From Microbacterium sp. Bi121 (lineage in GTDB: Bacteria; Actinomycetota; Actinomycetes; Actinomycetales; Microbacteriaceae), in NCBI RefSeq assembly GCF_918698005.1, contig NZ_CAKKLJ010000005.1, positions 248,001 to 312,000 of the forward strand: 64,000 bases of DNA, written 5' to 3'. How positions within the stretch are numbered: position 1 is the stretch's first letter; the number at the start of each line of letters is the position of its first letter. This document shows, in pieces, positions 47,450-56,246 of this stretch. The notes under the pieces were generated by a model. The model did no database searches, was not told the origin of the DNA, and saw only the letters and a list, made by a program, of their open reading frames with translations. Both the position numbers and the translations under genes were made by a program.

Positions 47450-49126
47450 TCAGGCTTCGATGACGAGAGGGACGATCATCGGACGACGGCGCAGCTTCTG
47501 GTTGACCCAGCGTCCGATCGTGCGACGGACGACCTGCGAGAGCGCGTGCGTGTCGCGGACGCCGTTGCCGGACGCCTCCTTGAGCGCTGCGACGATCTTC
47601 GGCACGACGTCCTCGAACACCGCATCGTCCTCGGCGATCCCTCGGGCGTGGATCTCAGGGCCCGTGATGATGCGCCCGGTGGCGGCATCCACCACGACGA
47701 TGATCGAGACGAAGCCCTCCTCGCCCAGGATCCGGCGGTCCTTGAGGTCGGCGTCCGTGATCTCGCCGACCGTGGAGCCGTCCACGTACACGAAGCCGAT
47801 GTCGTACTGACCTGCGACGCGCGCGTCACCGTCCTTGAGGTCGATGATCGTGCCGTTCGACGCGAGGAACGTGTTCTCGACCGGGATGCCTGTTTCCTGG
47901 GCGAGCTTGGCGTTCGCCATCAGGTGCCGGTACTCGCCGTGCACGGGGAGCACGTTCTTGGGCCTGAGGATGTTATAGCAGTAGATCAGCTCGCCGGCGG
48001 CGGCGTGACCGGAGACGTGCACACGGGCGTTGGCCTTGTGCACGACGTTCGCACCGAGCTTGGTGAGGCCGTCGATCACGCGGTACACCGCGTTCTCGTT
48101 GCCGGGGATGAGGCTCGAGGCGAGGATGACGGTGTCCCCCTCCCCCGGCTCGATCGCGTGATCCAGGTTCGCCATGCGACTGAGCACGGCCATCGGCTCG
48201 CCCTGGGATCCCGTCGACATGTAGACGATCTTGTCGTCTGGCAGGTCCTTGGCCTTCTTGTAGTCGATGAGCACGTTCTCCGGCACCTTCAGGTAGCCGA
48301 GGTCTGCGGCGATGCCCATGTTGCGGACCATGCTGCGGCCGAGCAGTGCGACGCGGCGGCCGTTCGCGTGAGCGGCGTCGAGCACCTGCTGCACGCGATG
48401 AACGTGGCTCGAGAAGCTCGCGACGATCACTCGCCGCTGCGCCTTGGCGATCACCTGATCGAGCACCGGCCCGATCGAGCGCTCCGTCGGCGTGAAGCCA
48501 GGGACATCGGCGTTGGTGGAGTCGACGAGGAACAGGTCGACGCCCTCTTCACCGAGACGCGAGAAGGCGCGCAGGTCGGTGATGCGACCGTCCAGCGGCA
48601 GCTGGTCCATCTTGAAGTCGCCTGTTGCGAGGACGAGGCCGGCCGGAGTGCGGATCGCGACGGCGAGGGCGTCCGGAATCGAGTGGTTCACCGCGACGAA
48701 CTCGAGGTCGAACGGTCCGACCTTCTCGTGCTGCCCCTCCTTCACCGTGAGGGTGAAGGGCTTGATCCGATGCTCCTTGAGCTTCGCCTCGACGAGAGCC
48801 AGCGTCAGACCCGAGCCGATCAGCGGGATGTCGCTCTTCAGGCGGAGCAGGTACGGGACCGCGCCGATGTGGTCCTCGTGACCGTGCGTGAGCACGACGC
48901 CGACGATGTCGTCGAGGCGGTCCTTGATCGGCTCGAAGTCCGGCAGGATCAGGTCGACACCTGGCTGGTGATCCTCGGGGAACAGCACTCCGCAGTCCAC
49001 GATGAGGATCTTGCCGTCGAACTCGAAGGTCGTCATGTTGCGGCCGACCTCGCCGAGCCCGCCGAGCGGGATGATGCGGAGCGTTCCCTCCGCGAGCTGT
49101 TCAGGGGCGGCGATGGGAATGGACAT
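47450..49126 (-). CDS. rnj: Ribonuclease J
   Basis: A 558-residue metallo-beta-lactamase/beta-CASP ribonuclease with 5' exo- and endonuclease activity in mRNA turnover. The zinc motif is LTHGHEDHIGAVP. Further landmarks are DCGVLFPEDHQPGVD and the beta-CASP helicase-like parts YMSTGSQGEPMAVLSRMA and HVSGHAAAGELI. GAGGAG lies 6 nt before the ATG. It follows dapA by 78 bp on the same strand, as in many actinobacteria. Confidence 0.95.
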   Translation of the reverse strand: MSIPIAAPEQLAEGTLRIIPLGGLGEVGRNMTTFEFDGKILIVDCGVLFPEDHQPGVDLILPDFEPIKDRLDDIVGVVLTHGHEDHIGAVPYLLRLKSDIPLIGSGLTLALVEAKLKEHRIKPFTLTVKEGQHEKVGPFDLEFVAVNHSIPDALAVAIRTPAGLVLATGDFKMDQLPLDGRITDLRAFSRLGEEGVDLFLVDSTNADVPGFTPTERSIGPVLDQVIAKAQRRVIVASFSSHVHRVQQVLDAAHANGRRVALLGRSMVRNMGIAADLGYLKVPENVLIDYKKAKDLPDDKIVYMSTGSQGEPMAVLSRMANLDHAIEPGEGDTVILASSLIPGNENAVYRVIDGLTKLGANVVHKANARVHVSGHAAAGELIYCYNILRPKNVLPVHGEYRHLMANAKLAQETGIPVENTFLASNGTIIDLKDGDARVAGQYDIGFVYVDGSTVGEITDADLKDRRILGEEGFVSIIVVVDAATGRIITGPEIHARGIAEDDAVFEDVVPKIVAALKEASGNGVRDTHALSQVVRRTIGRWVNQKLRRRPMIVPLVIEA

Positions 49127-49204
49127 TCATGTCTCCTCAGTCGAGCACCTGCGGTGCTCGTGTTGCTGTGGGCGCCTTCTGCGCCCGTCGCCTTCACGTA
49201 TGTG

Positions 49205-50182
49205 TCAGCGGGTGGTGCCGTGCACCTTCGGAAGCGCGCCGCCGGCGGCCGCATTGCGGTCGGGGCGGAAGTTCGAGAAATCAGCGCCGGTCACATCCTT
49301 GACGAGAGCCAGCTCGTCCTCGATGAGAGCGGCCTCCCACTCCTCCGGCCCCACCAGGGGCAGGCGGACGCGGGGGCTGGAGATGCGGCCGAGGCCGTGC
49401 AGGATGTACTTCGCCGAAACAGTGCCGGGCACGTGGGTCATCGTGGCCCGCACCAGCGGCTCCAGGCGCTTGTGCTCGGCCGTCGCGGTTGCGAGGTCGC
49501 CGCGGTTCACGGCATCCATGATCGTGCGATACGGCGCCGCGGTGATGTTCGCGGTCACGCCGATGAGACCGGACGCGCCGATCGCCAGGTGCGGGAGCAC
49601 ATTGGCGTCGTCGCCGGAGAAGTACATCAGGTCGGTCTGGTTCAGCACTCGGCTGACCTCGCTGAAGTCGCCCTTGGCGTCCTTCACGGCGAGGATGTTG
49701 GGATGCTTGGCCAGGCGCAGGATCGTCTCGTACTTGATCGGGACGCCCGTTCGGCCTGGGATGTCGTAGAGGATGACCGGCAGATCGGTGGCATCGGCGA
49801 CGAGTCGGAAGTGCGTGAGGATGCCGGCCTGCGTGGGCTTGTTGTAGTAAGGCGTGACGATCATGATGCCGTCGGCGCCGGCCTTCTCGCTGGCTTTGTA
49901 CAGCTCGATGGCGTGCGCCGTCTCGTTCGATCCACCGCCCGTGATGATCTTCGCGCGTCCGGCGGACACCGATCGGCCCACCTCGACGAGCTTGAGCTTC
50001 TCCGGGTCGGTGAGGGTCGATGTCTCCCCCGTCGTGCCGGTGACGACGATGCCGTCCGCACCGGCGCCGATCACGTCATCCATGTGCTTCTCGGTGGCGG
50101 CCCAATCGACTTCGCCGTCTGCCGTCATCGGAGTGACGAGCGCGACGAGGACCTGACCGAAGGGGTTGTCCGAGTGCGTCAT
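49205..50182 (-). CDS. dapA: 4-hydroxy-tetrahydrodipicolinate synthase
   Basis: Condenses pyruvate and aspartate semialdehyde in the lysine/diaminopimelate pathway. The 325-residue TIM barrel has the Schiff-base lysine K167 (NILAVKDAKGD), the proton-relay tyrosine Y139 (VILYDIPGRTG), and VVTGTTGETSTLT. ATG 50182 is preferred because a TACGCT hexamer lies 6 nt upstream; a longer in-frame reading would run into the divergent NUDIX gene. Confidence 0.95.
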   Translation of the reverse strand: MTHSDNPFGQVLVALVTPMTADGEVDWAATEKHMDDVIGAGADGIVVTGTTGETSTLTDPEKLKLVEVGRSVSAGRAKIITGGGSNETAHAIELYKASEKAGADGIMIVTPYYNKPTQAGILTHFRLVADATDLPVILYDIPGRTGVPIKYETILRLAKHPNILAVKDAKGDFSEVSRVLNQTDLMYFSGDDANVLPHLAIGASGLIGVTANITAAPYRTIMDAVNRGDLATATAEHKRLEPLVRATMTHVPGTVSAKYILHGLGRISSPRVRLPLVGPEEWEAALIEDELALVKDVTGADFSNFRPDRNAAAGGALPKVHGTTR

Positions 50183-50237
50183 GCTCCCAGCGTATCGGTT
50201 TCGGCCCTGCCTGACCGCGCCGGATAGGCTCGCGTTC

Positions 50238-50777
50238 ATGACCTGGCAGACCGAGGATTCCCGCGTCGTGTACGAGAATCCGTGGATCTCCGTTCGAGAG
50301 GACGCCGTGACCGGGCCTGCCGGCGACGGCATCTACGGCGTCGTGACCCTGCGCAACCCCGCCGTGTTCATCGTGGCTCTGGATGAGACCGACCGGGTCT
50401 GCCTCGTCACCCTCGACCGCTACACGGTGGGGCGATCCATCGAGGTCCCTGCCGGCGGCAGCGACGGCGAGGATCCGCTGACCGCCGCGCAGCGAGAGTT
50501 GCGCGAAGAGACCGGCCTGCAGGCTGAGCAGTGGACGCCGATCGGCACCATGAACGCCTTGAACGGAGTCACGGTCGCGCCGGAGCACGTGTTCCTCGCG
50601 CGCGGCCTGAGCGGCGCCGCCGCCGACGTGGAGGATGCCGAGGACGAAGGCATCGAAGAGGTGTCATGGGTGCCGTTCTCAGACGCGCTGGCCATGGTGG
50701 CCGACGGCCGCATCACCGACGGTGAGACCGTGGCTGCGCTGGCATACGCCGGCATCCATCTCGGACGATTCGTGTAA
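50238..50777 (+). CDS. NUDIX hydrolase, ADP-ribose pyrophosphatase-like
   Basis: A 179-residue NUDIX protein. The Nudix box is GGSDGEDPLTAAQRELREETGL, with the REXXEE metal-binding core, and EVPAGG before it is typical of ADP-ribose pyrophosphatases. TAGGCT (50225-50230) is 7 nt before the ATG. It is divergent from dapA across 55 bp. Substrate is inferred. Confidence 0.9.
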   Translation: MTWQTEDSRVVYENPWISVREDAVTGPAGDGIYGVVTLRNPAVFIVALDETDRVCLVTLDRYTVGRSIEVPAGGSDGEDPLTAAQRELREETGLQAEQWTPIGTMNALNGVTVAPEHVFLARGLSGAAADVEDAEDEGIEEVSWVPFSDALAMVADGRITDGETVAALAYAGIHLGRFV

Positions 50778-50793
50778 CGGGGCAGCCCGCGGT

Positions 50794-51555
50794 TCAGACG
50801 CGCCCGCGGCGAGCGGCGCCTGCCGTGAGCGCCGACGGCAGCACGCGCGTCAGCGCCACGACCGCCTTGTAGCGGAGCGAAGGGACGGACACGGCCTTGC
50901 CGCGTGCGGCATCTCTGAGCCCTTCACGGACGACATCAGGCGCGTTCAGCCACCCGATTGCGGGGATCCCCTCGTGACCCGGTGCGAGGCCCATCCGCTC
51001 ATGGAAGGTCGTGTGCGTGAATCCTGGACACACCGCGGTCACCGTCACGCCGTCACGGGAGTACTCCGCGTTCGCCCATCGGCTGAAGCCGATCAGCCAC
51101 TGCTTGCACGCCGAATAGGTCGACCTGGAGATGAATCCGGCGACGGATGCCACGTTGATGATCCGCCCGCCGCGACCGCGCATCGCGCCGAGCGCGGCGT
51201 GCATGAGCCGCATCGGCGCTTCGACGTGGATGCGAAGGTGCCGCACCTCGTCTTCGATGTCGTTGTCTGCGAAGTGCAGCGGGAGTCCGAATCCGGCGTT
51301 GTTCACGAGGACGTCGATCGGATGCTCCGTGTCGCTGACGCGGGTCACGACGCTCTGCATCCCTTCCGCGGTCACCAGGTCTGCGGCGAGGACCTCGACG
51401 GCGATGCCGTTCGCTTCGCGGAGTTCCGCTGCCAACGCCTCGAGCGAGCCGGCCGAGCGTGCGACGACGACGAGATCGGCACCGCGTGCGGCGAGCTGGC
51501 GTGCGAACTCAGCGCCGAGGCCGGCGCTCGCACCCGTGATCAGCGCGACGGGCAT
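50794..51555 (-). CDS. Short-chain dehydrogenase/reductase
   Basis: A 253-residue classical SDR. The cofactor motif is TGASAGLG (8-15), NNAGFG follows in the centre, and the catalytic tyrosine and lysine lie in STYSACKQWL. Its C-terminus is longer and more basic than usual for SDRs. The ATG shares a base with the folA stop (TGATG), so it is translated with thyA-folA. The substrate is unknown; a pteridine link is suggested only by position. Confidence 0.88.
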   Translation of the reverse strand: MPVALITGASAGLGAEFARQLAARGADLVVVARSAGSLEALAAELREANGIAVEVLAADLVTAEGMQSVVTRVSDTEHPIDVLVNNAGFGLPLHFADNDIEDEVRHLRIHVEAPMRLMHAALGAMRGRGGRIINVASVAGFISRSTYSACKQWLIGFSRWANAEYSRDGVTVTAVCPGFTHTTFHERMGLAPGHEGIPAIGWLNAPDVVREGLRDAARGKAVSVPSLRYKAVVALTRVLPSALTAGAARRGRV

Positions 51556-52031
51556 CAGCGCTCGTACCCCAGGAACCGGTAGCGGATGCCGCTGCGGGAC
51601 GTTCGCCACTCCCCCTCGTCGACGAGCCGCCAACCCTCCTTCGAAGGTGCATAGGCGTCTCCGGCCACCTCGAGATCGAGCTCGGTGACCTCCAGTCGGT
51701 CGGCGTCGCCGATCACCTGGGCGAAGATCTCGGCCCCGCCGATGATCCACACCTTGTCGAGACCGCGGACGGCGGCGGGCAGATCCGCCGCGCGGCTGGC
51801 GCCTTTCGCCTCCCAGTCCTGCTGGCGCGTGATCACGATGTTCTCGCGGCCGGGCAGCGGGCGGAAGCGCTCGGGCAACGAGTCCCACGTTTTGCGCCCC
51901 ATCACGACCGGGGCGGTGATCGTGACGTCCTTGAAGTGCGCCAGATCCTCCGGGACGTGCCACGGCATCCCGCCCTCTGCACCGATGACGCCGCCGGCGG
52001 CCTCGGCCCAGATCAGACCGACCCAGGTCAT
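51555..52031 (-). CDS. folA: Dihydrofolate reductase
   Basis: A 158-residue NADPH-dependent DHFR that recycles dihydrofolate from thymidylate synthesis. Signatures are [30 protein letters not shown] with the active-site acid in [16 protein letters not shown], and WIIGGAEIF. It overlaps the thyA stop (ATGA), so the two are a coupled pair, as expected since ThyA makes the dihydrofolate that FolA reduces. Confidence 0.95.
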   Translation of the reverse strand: MTWVGLIWAEAAGGVIGAEGGMPWHVPEDLAHFKDVTITAPVVMGRKTWDSLPERFRPLPGRENIVITRQQDWEAKGASRAADLPAAVRGLDKVWIIGGAEIFAQVIGDADRLEVTELDLEVAGDAYAPSKEGWRLVDEGEWRTSRSGIRYRFLGYER

Positions 52032-52837
52032 ACGGCCACCGCCGCACGGATCGCGGGGTGGTGCTGGTAGTCCTCGATGACGAGATCGTCGTACGCGTAG
52101 TCGAAGATGGACTCCGGCTTCCGCGCGAACCGCAGCGTCGGGTACGGATATGCCTCACGCGAGAGCTGCTCCCGCACCTGGTCGACGTGGTTGTCGTACA
52201 CGTGGCAGTCGCCGCCGGTCCAGACGAGGTCGCCGGGCTCGAGACCTGCCTGTTGGGCGATCATCATCGTCAGCAGCGCGTAGCTGGCGATGTTGAACGG
52301 CACGCCGAGGAACATGTCCGCGCTCCGCTGGTACAGCTGGCACGAGAGTCTGCCGTCCGCGACGTAGAACTGGAAGAGCGCGTGGCAGGGCGCGAGGGCC
52401 ATGTCGGGGATGTCGGCGGGATTCCACGCCGAGACGATGAGGCGCCGGGAATCCGGTGTCGCGCCGATCTGCTCGACGACCTGGGACAGCTGGTCGATGT
52501 GACCGCCGTCCGGTGTCGGCCACGAACGCCACTGCACGCCGTACACCGGCCCGAGCTCGCCGTCGGCATCGGCCCACTCGTCCCAGATCGTGACGCCGTT
52601 CTCCTGCAGCCAGGACACGTTCGAGTCTCCGCGCAGGAACCAGAGCAGCTCGTAGGCGATCGACTTGAAATGCACGCGCTTGGTGGTGATGAGCGGGAAG
52701 CCCTGCGACAGGTCGAACCGGATCTGACGACCGAAGACACTGGTGGTGCCGGTTCCGGTGCGATCGTCCTTGTGCGTGCCGGTCTCGAGCACGTCTCGGA
52801 GCAGATCTTCGTACGGCGTGGGGACGGCTTCGCTCAT
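52028..52837 (-). CDS. thyA: Thymidylate synthase
   Basis: Methylates dUMP to dTMP with 5,10-methylene-tetrahydrofolate. The 269-residue protein has the catalytic C151 in [12 protein letters not shown], the dUMP-binding arginines in [17 protein letters not shown], and [20 protein letters not shown] lies 7 nt before the ATG on the minus strand. It heads a thyA-folA-SDR operon. Confidence 0.97.
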   Translation of the reverse strand: MSEAVPTPYEDLLRDVLETGTHKDDRTGTGTTSVFGRQIRFDLSQGFPLITTKRVHFKSIAYELLWFLRGDSNVSWLQENGVTIWDEWADADGELGPVYGVQWRSWPTPDGGHIDQLSQVVEQIGATPDSRRLIVSAWNPADIPDMALAPCHALFQFYVADGRLSCQLYQRSADMFLGVPFNIASYALLTMMIAQQAGLEPGDLVWTGGDCHVYDNHVDQVREQLSREAYPYPTLRFARKPESIFDYAYDDLVIEDYQHHPAIRAAVAV

Positions 52838-52915
52838 GCCTCACACGATACCCGGCGTCCGTCATGAGCGGTCATATCCGCGCCCTGGTCCGCGTGGTCG
52901 CCCTATCCTCGGAGC

Positions 52916-53365
52916 ATGTCCGTCACGACCGCGCTTCTGATCGCCGGCGCTCTCGTGGTGCTCACCGCCGTGGCCGGGATCGCGCTCCGCGCGCAGGACG
53001 GACGCACGCGCACCGGCGGCGGCGTCCTGGTCCGTGCCGACGACCTGCCCGGCGGGCTTCCTGCATCGGCCGCGCTCGTGCAGTTCAGCACCGAGCTGTG
53101 CGCGCGGTGCCCGCAGGTACGGCGCCTGCTCGGCGAGATCGCCGGAAATCGGAGCATCCCCCACCTCGAGGTGGACCTCACCACGCGCAGCGACCTCGCG
53201 ACGAGATACCACGTCCTGCAGACACCGACGACGATCCTCATCGATGCATCCGGCAGAGTCGTGTCCCGCTGGGGAGGCGTTCCGGATCGACGGTCGATCG
53301 ATGAGGCCGTCAGCGCTCTTGTCGGCGCTCCGTCGGCCCCCCTTCAGAATCAGGAGCAGTCATGA
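52916..53365 (+). CDS. Membrane-anchored thioredoxin-like protein
   Basis: A 149-residue protein with one N-terminal helix (ALLIAGALVVLTAVAGIAL) and a thioredoxin fold with a non-standard active site CARC (C62, C65) in FSTELCARCPQV. The cis-proline is present in LQTPTTILID. TATCCT lies 6 nt before the ATG. Its stop overlaps the DUF4395 start (ATGA), so it is coupled to that membrane protein. It probably reduces or transfers disulfides at the membrane. Confidence 0.88.
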   Translation: MSVTTALLIAGALVVLTAVAGIALRAQDGRTRTGGGVLVRADDLPGGLPASAALVQFSTELCARCPQVRRLLGEIAGNRSIPHLEVDLTTRSDLATRYHVLQTPTTILIDASGRVVSRWGGVPDRRSIDEAVSALVGAPSAPLQNQEQS

Positions 53366-53841
53366 CCGGTCCCGCTGGAATCGATCCGAGAGGCCCCCGC
53401 TTCGCCGCGACGATCACGTCCGTGCTGCTGCTCGCAGCCCTGGTGCTGAACCTCGTCGGCCTGTCGGAGGCGCCCAGGGCCCTCGGCCCCGGTTTCGTGC
53501 TGCTCCTCATCATCGCCCTGCTGTTCCTCTGGGGCGCGGCGTGGCCGCGCACGGCGCCCTGGGGGGCGATCTTCCGCCGGTTCGTCCGGCCACGGCTGTC
53601 GGCTCCCGCAGAGTTGGAAGACCCCCGGCCGCCGCGCTTCGCACAGGGCGTCGGACTCGCGGTTGTCGGCATCGGACTCGTCCTGCATCTGATCGGGGTT
53701 CCGTTGGCGCTCCCGATCGCAACCGGCGCCGCCTTCATCGCTGCCTTCCTCAACGCCGCCTTCTCGTTCTGCCTCGGATGCCAGATCTACCTGCTGCTGC
53801 AGCGTGCCGGGGTGGTCGGTCGCCGGGCTCCCGCGGTCTGA
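53362..53841 (+). CDS. DUF4395 membrane protein
   Basis: A 159-residue membrane protein with about four helices and the family signature DPRGPRFAATITSVLLLAALV near the start and AAFSFCLGCQIYLLL near the end, whose two cysteines could accept electrons. It is coupled to the thioredoxin-like gene and lies upstream of osmC. In actinobacteria these three families often travel together, so a shared thiol-redox role is inferred. Confidence 0.88.
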   Translation: MTGPAGIDPRGPRFAATITSVLLLAALVLNLVGLSEAPRALGPGFVLLLIIALLFLWGAAWPRTAPWGAIFRRFVRPRLSAPAELEDPRPPRFAQGVGLAVVGIGLVLHLIGVPLALPIATGAAFIAAFLNAAFSFCLGCQIYLLLQRAGVVGRRAPAV

Positions 53842-53910
53842 GCGCCGGTTCCCCGCAGGTCGCGTGGTCGATAGGCTGGCCGAACACCAGCCACGACCCC
53901 TGGAGGAATC

Positions 53911-54336
53911 ATGCCCGTCACCAGCGAAGCAGCCACGACCTGGACCGGTTCTCTCACGGAGGGATCGGGAACCGTTCGATTCTCGTCGTCGAACCTCGGC
54001 ACCTTCCCCATCGATTGGAAGTCGCGCAGCGAGGGCTCCGAGACGACCACCACGCCGGAAGAGCTCATCGCCGCAGCGCACGCATCGTGCTTCTGCATGG
54101 CGCTCTCGCACGCGCTGTCCGAGAACGGCACTCCGCCGGAGCGCGTCGACACCACGGCGTCGGTGACGTTCAAGCCGGGAACCGGAATCACCGGCAGCCA
54201 CCTGAACGTGAATGCGAAGGTGCCAGGGCTCACGGCGGAGCAGTTCCAGGAGATCGCCGAGGGCGCGAAGACAGGGTGCCCGGTGTCTCAGGCGCTCTCA
54301 GGCATCGAGATCACCCTCGAGGCGACACTCGCCTGA
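53911..54336 (+). CDS. OsmC/Ohr family peroxiredoxin
   Basis: A 141-residue hydroperoxide-reducing protein of the OsmC family. The redox cysteines are C60 (AAAHASCFCMALS) and C123 (GAKTGCPVSQAL). GGAGG is 6 nt before the ATG. The gene is 69 bp after DUF4395, and a TAGGCT hexamer in the gap may give it its own promoter. It reduces organic hydroperoxides in relatives. Confidence 0.92.
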   Translation: MPVTSEAATTWTGSLTEGSGTVRFSSSNLGTFPIDWKSRSEGSETTTTPEELIAAAHASCFCMALSHALSENGTPPERVDTTASVTFKPGTGITGSHLNVNAKVPGLTAEQFQEIAEGAKTGCPVSQALSGIEITLEATLA

Positions 54337-54358
54337 CCCTTCGACAGGCTCAGGGACC
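54337..54358. repeat. Dispersed repeat, copy 3 (between osmC and the next gene)
   Basis: CCCTTCGACAGGCTCAGGG then ACC, reverse complement of the repeat at 19064-19084 and 24093-24116. It sits directly after the osmC stop, in a gap of 25 bp before the convergent gene. Confidence 0.75.
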
Positions 54359-54361
54359 GAT

Positions 54362-54799
54362 TCAGCGGACCTTCGCGAGCCTGATCGCCTCGCGGATGCT
54401 CGCGCGGGCGTCCTTGCGGCGCCCCGCGGCATCCTGCACCACACCGAGGCGGTAACGGGCTCGCCAGTCGGCCGCAGAAGCCTCAGCCTCGGCCGTGTAG
54501 CGCTGGACGAGCGGCTCGGCGTCCGACTTCGCCAGGCGCCCGCTCGGGCTCAGCTCCGTCTCCGCTGCCGGCATCCCGCCTTCGGCATCCAGCCGCGTGC
54601 CGAGCCGATCCGCGCTGATGCCGAACTGGATCTCGCGGACGAGGGCCCATGCTCCGATCAACGGCAGCACGATGAGCGCGACGCCCATGGCGATGCCGAT
54701 GGGTTCGCCGCTGGTCAGGTACAGATACGACCACTGGCCGGTGAGGACGAAATAAAGGATCAGGCACAGCCCGACGACGATGACACCGGCTCTAGCCAT
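54362..54799 (-). CDS. Membrane protein with a TPR-like C-terminal segment
   Basis: A 145-residue protein with two N-terminal helices (VIVVGLCLILYFVL and IAMGVALIVLPLIGAWALV). The C-terminal part (VQRYTAEAEASAADWRARYRLGVVQDAAGRRKDARASIREAIRLA) looks like one and a half tetratricopeptide units. The ATG at 54799 overlaps the dapB stop by one base (TGATG). No function is recognised. Confidence 0.78.
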   Translation of the reverse strand: MARAGVIVVGLCLILYFVLTGQWSYLYLTSGEPIGIAMGVALIVLPLIGAWALVREIQFGISADRLGTRLDAEGGMPAAETELSPSGRLAKSDAEPLVQRYTAEAEASAADWRARYRLGVVQDAAGRRKDARASIREAIRLAKVR

Positions 54800-55545
54800 C
54801 ACGAGCGCGCCTGGATTCCGATGTCGATCATGTTCTCGAGGCCGACCACGACGCCGCGGGCCTCTGCGGCGTACGGCACAGCGAGGCGGATGCCGGGGGC
54901 ATACGCCTGAGCGGACTCGACAGTGTCGTGCGTGATGATCAGAGACTCGCCGGGGCCGGAGAGGATCACATCCTGCCTGGCGATCACTCCTGGGCGTCGA
55001 AGGGAGTGCACCGGCACGCTCGCGACCTGCTGGCCACGGGCACGCTGGTCGGCGTGCGGCGCGCTGACGGGGCCCTGCTCTCCTCGAGCTGCGGCGATCA
55101 GCTCGGCCGTGCGCACGGCCGTGCCGCTCGGGGAGTCCACCTTCGTGTCCCGGTGCGCTTCGATGATCTCGGCGGAGGCGAAGAAGGGCGCAACGGCGGC
55201 GGCCAGGGCTGAACCGAGCACGGAGCCGAGCGAGAAGTTCGGGATGAAGACGGCTCCGGTGCCGGCCGACTCGACAAGAGGACGCATCAACGCGATGCGC
55301 TCGGCCGACCATCCGGATGTTCCGACCAGAACGTTGATGCCGCGCTCGATGGCCGCACGGACGACGTCGACGCTCACCTGCGGAGTCGAGGCGTCGACGA
55401 CGAGGTCGGCACCGTCGAGCTCACGGAGGTCGCTCGACGAGTTCAGCACCCGGGCAACGTCGAAGCCGTCGAGCTCGCCGATCACCTGATGGATGATCGT
55501 GCCGAGCTTGCCTGAGCCGCCGACGAGTGCAACCTGCTTGGTCAT
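54799..55545 (-). CDS. dapB: 4-hydroxy-tetrahydrodipicolinate reductase
   Basis: NAD(P)H-dependent second step of the diaminopimelate pathway after DapA. The 248-residue protein has the nucleotide motif VGGSGKLG (8-15) and the substrate motif EAHRDTKVDSPSGTA. TAGACT lies 6 nt before the ATG. Confidence 0.95.
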   Translation of the reverse strand: MTKQVALVGGSGKLGTIIHQVIGELDGFDVARVLNSSSDLRELDGADLVVDASTPQVSVDVVRAAIERGINVLVGTSGWSAERIALMRPLVESAGTGAVFIPNFSLGSVLGSALAAAVAPFFASAEIIEAHRDTKVDSPSGTAVRTAELIAAARGEQGPVSAPHADQRARGQQVASVPVHSLRRPGVIARQDVILSGPGESLIITHDTVESAQAYAPGIRLAVPYAAEARGVVVGLENMIDIGIQARS

Positions 55546-55564
55546 GCGACCAGTCTATTTGCGC

Positions 55565-56167
55565 TCAGACCGGCATGGCGTCCGGCAGGCCGGTGCGCAG
55601 CTCCATCGGGAGGTGGCTCAACTCGTTGTGGTTGACCAGGGTCCAGGGGCGCCCGTGTTTCTGCCCGATCACGGTGAGCCCGCAATGCGCCTGGCTGAGA
55701 GTCATCCAGCGCCAGTCCGGCGCGCCGAGGACCTCTCGGACGAACCACGCGATGACGAAGTTGTGCGTGATGAGGACTTCGTGGACGTCGCCCTGCTTGC
55801 GCACGAGGAACTCGTTGACGGCATCCGCCATCTGAGCGCTGCCCGCCTCGATCTCGGCGTCGGTGACCGAGCCGAAGAATGACTCGTACACCGCTGGGGT
55901 GTCCTCCGTCATGCCGGTCGGCACGCAGTCGAACAGGAGCGCTGAGGGCTCGGGCGTCACGGACGGGAGTCGCTCTGCGATCGCGCGAGCGGTCTCGGTT
56001 GCCCGCAGCAGCGGCGAATGCCAGACGGCGTCCAGCGGGAGCCCAGAGAGCCGATCGGCGATCAGCTCGGCTTGACGCTGCCCCCGCGGGGAGAGGGGTC
56101 CGTCGTCGACACCGTGCTCGGCATCCTGATGTTCACCATGTCTGACCAGATATATGTAGTGCGTCAC
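55565..56167 (-). CDS. Histidine phosphatase (phosphoglycerate-mutase-like) family protein
   Basis: A 200-residue protein. The phospho-accepting histidine is H10 in YLVRHGE, and the second catalytic histidine is in VLITHNFVIAW. VWHSPLLRATETA matches the family. GTG 56167 is the start that puts VRHGE near the N-terminus; a longer frame to 56326 is unsupported. The substrate is unknown. Confidence 0.85.
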   Translation of the reverse strand: MTHYIYLVRHGEHQDAEHGVDDGPLSPRGQRQAELIADRLSGLPLDAVWHSPLLRATETARAIAERLPSVTPEPSALLFDCVPTGMTEDTPAVYESFFGSVTDAEIEAGSAQMADAVNEFLVRKQGDVHEVLITHNFVIAWFVREVLGAPDWRWMTLSQAHCGLTVIGQKHGRPWTLVNHNELSHLPMELRTGLPDAMPV

Positions 56168-56246
56168 AACCCGCTCGCTTCGTCGCCAGCCTTTACAGAG
56201 GCGATTCCACCTTAGCCGGAGTTCGGAGAGCCTCGGCTCGTGTCGA

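Noticed and set aside
47546..50227. 893-codon open frame on plus opposite rnj and dapA
   Set aside because: Antisense to two conserved genes with catalytic motifs. Only codon bias explains it.
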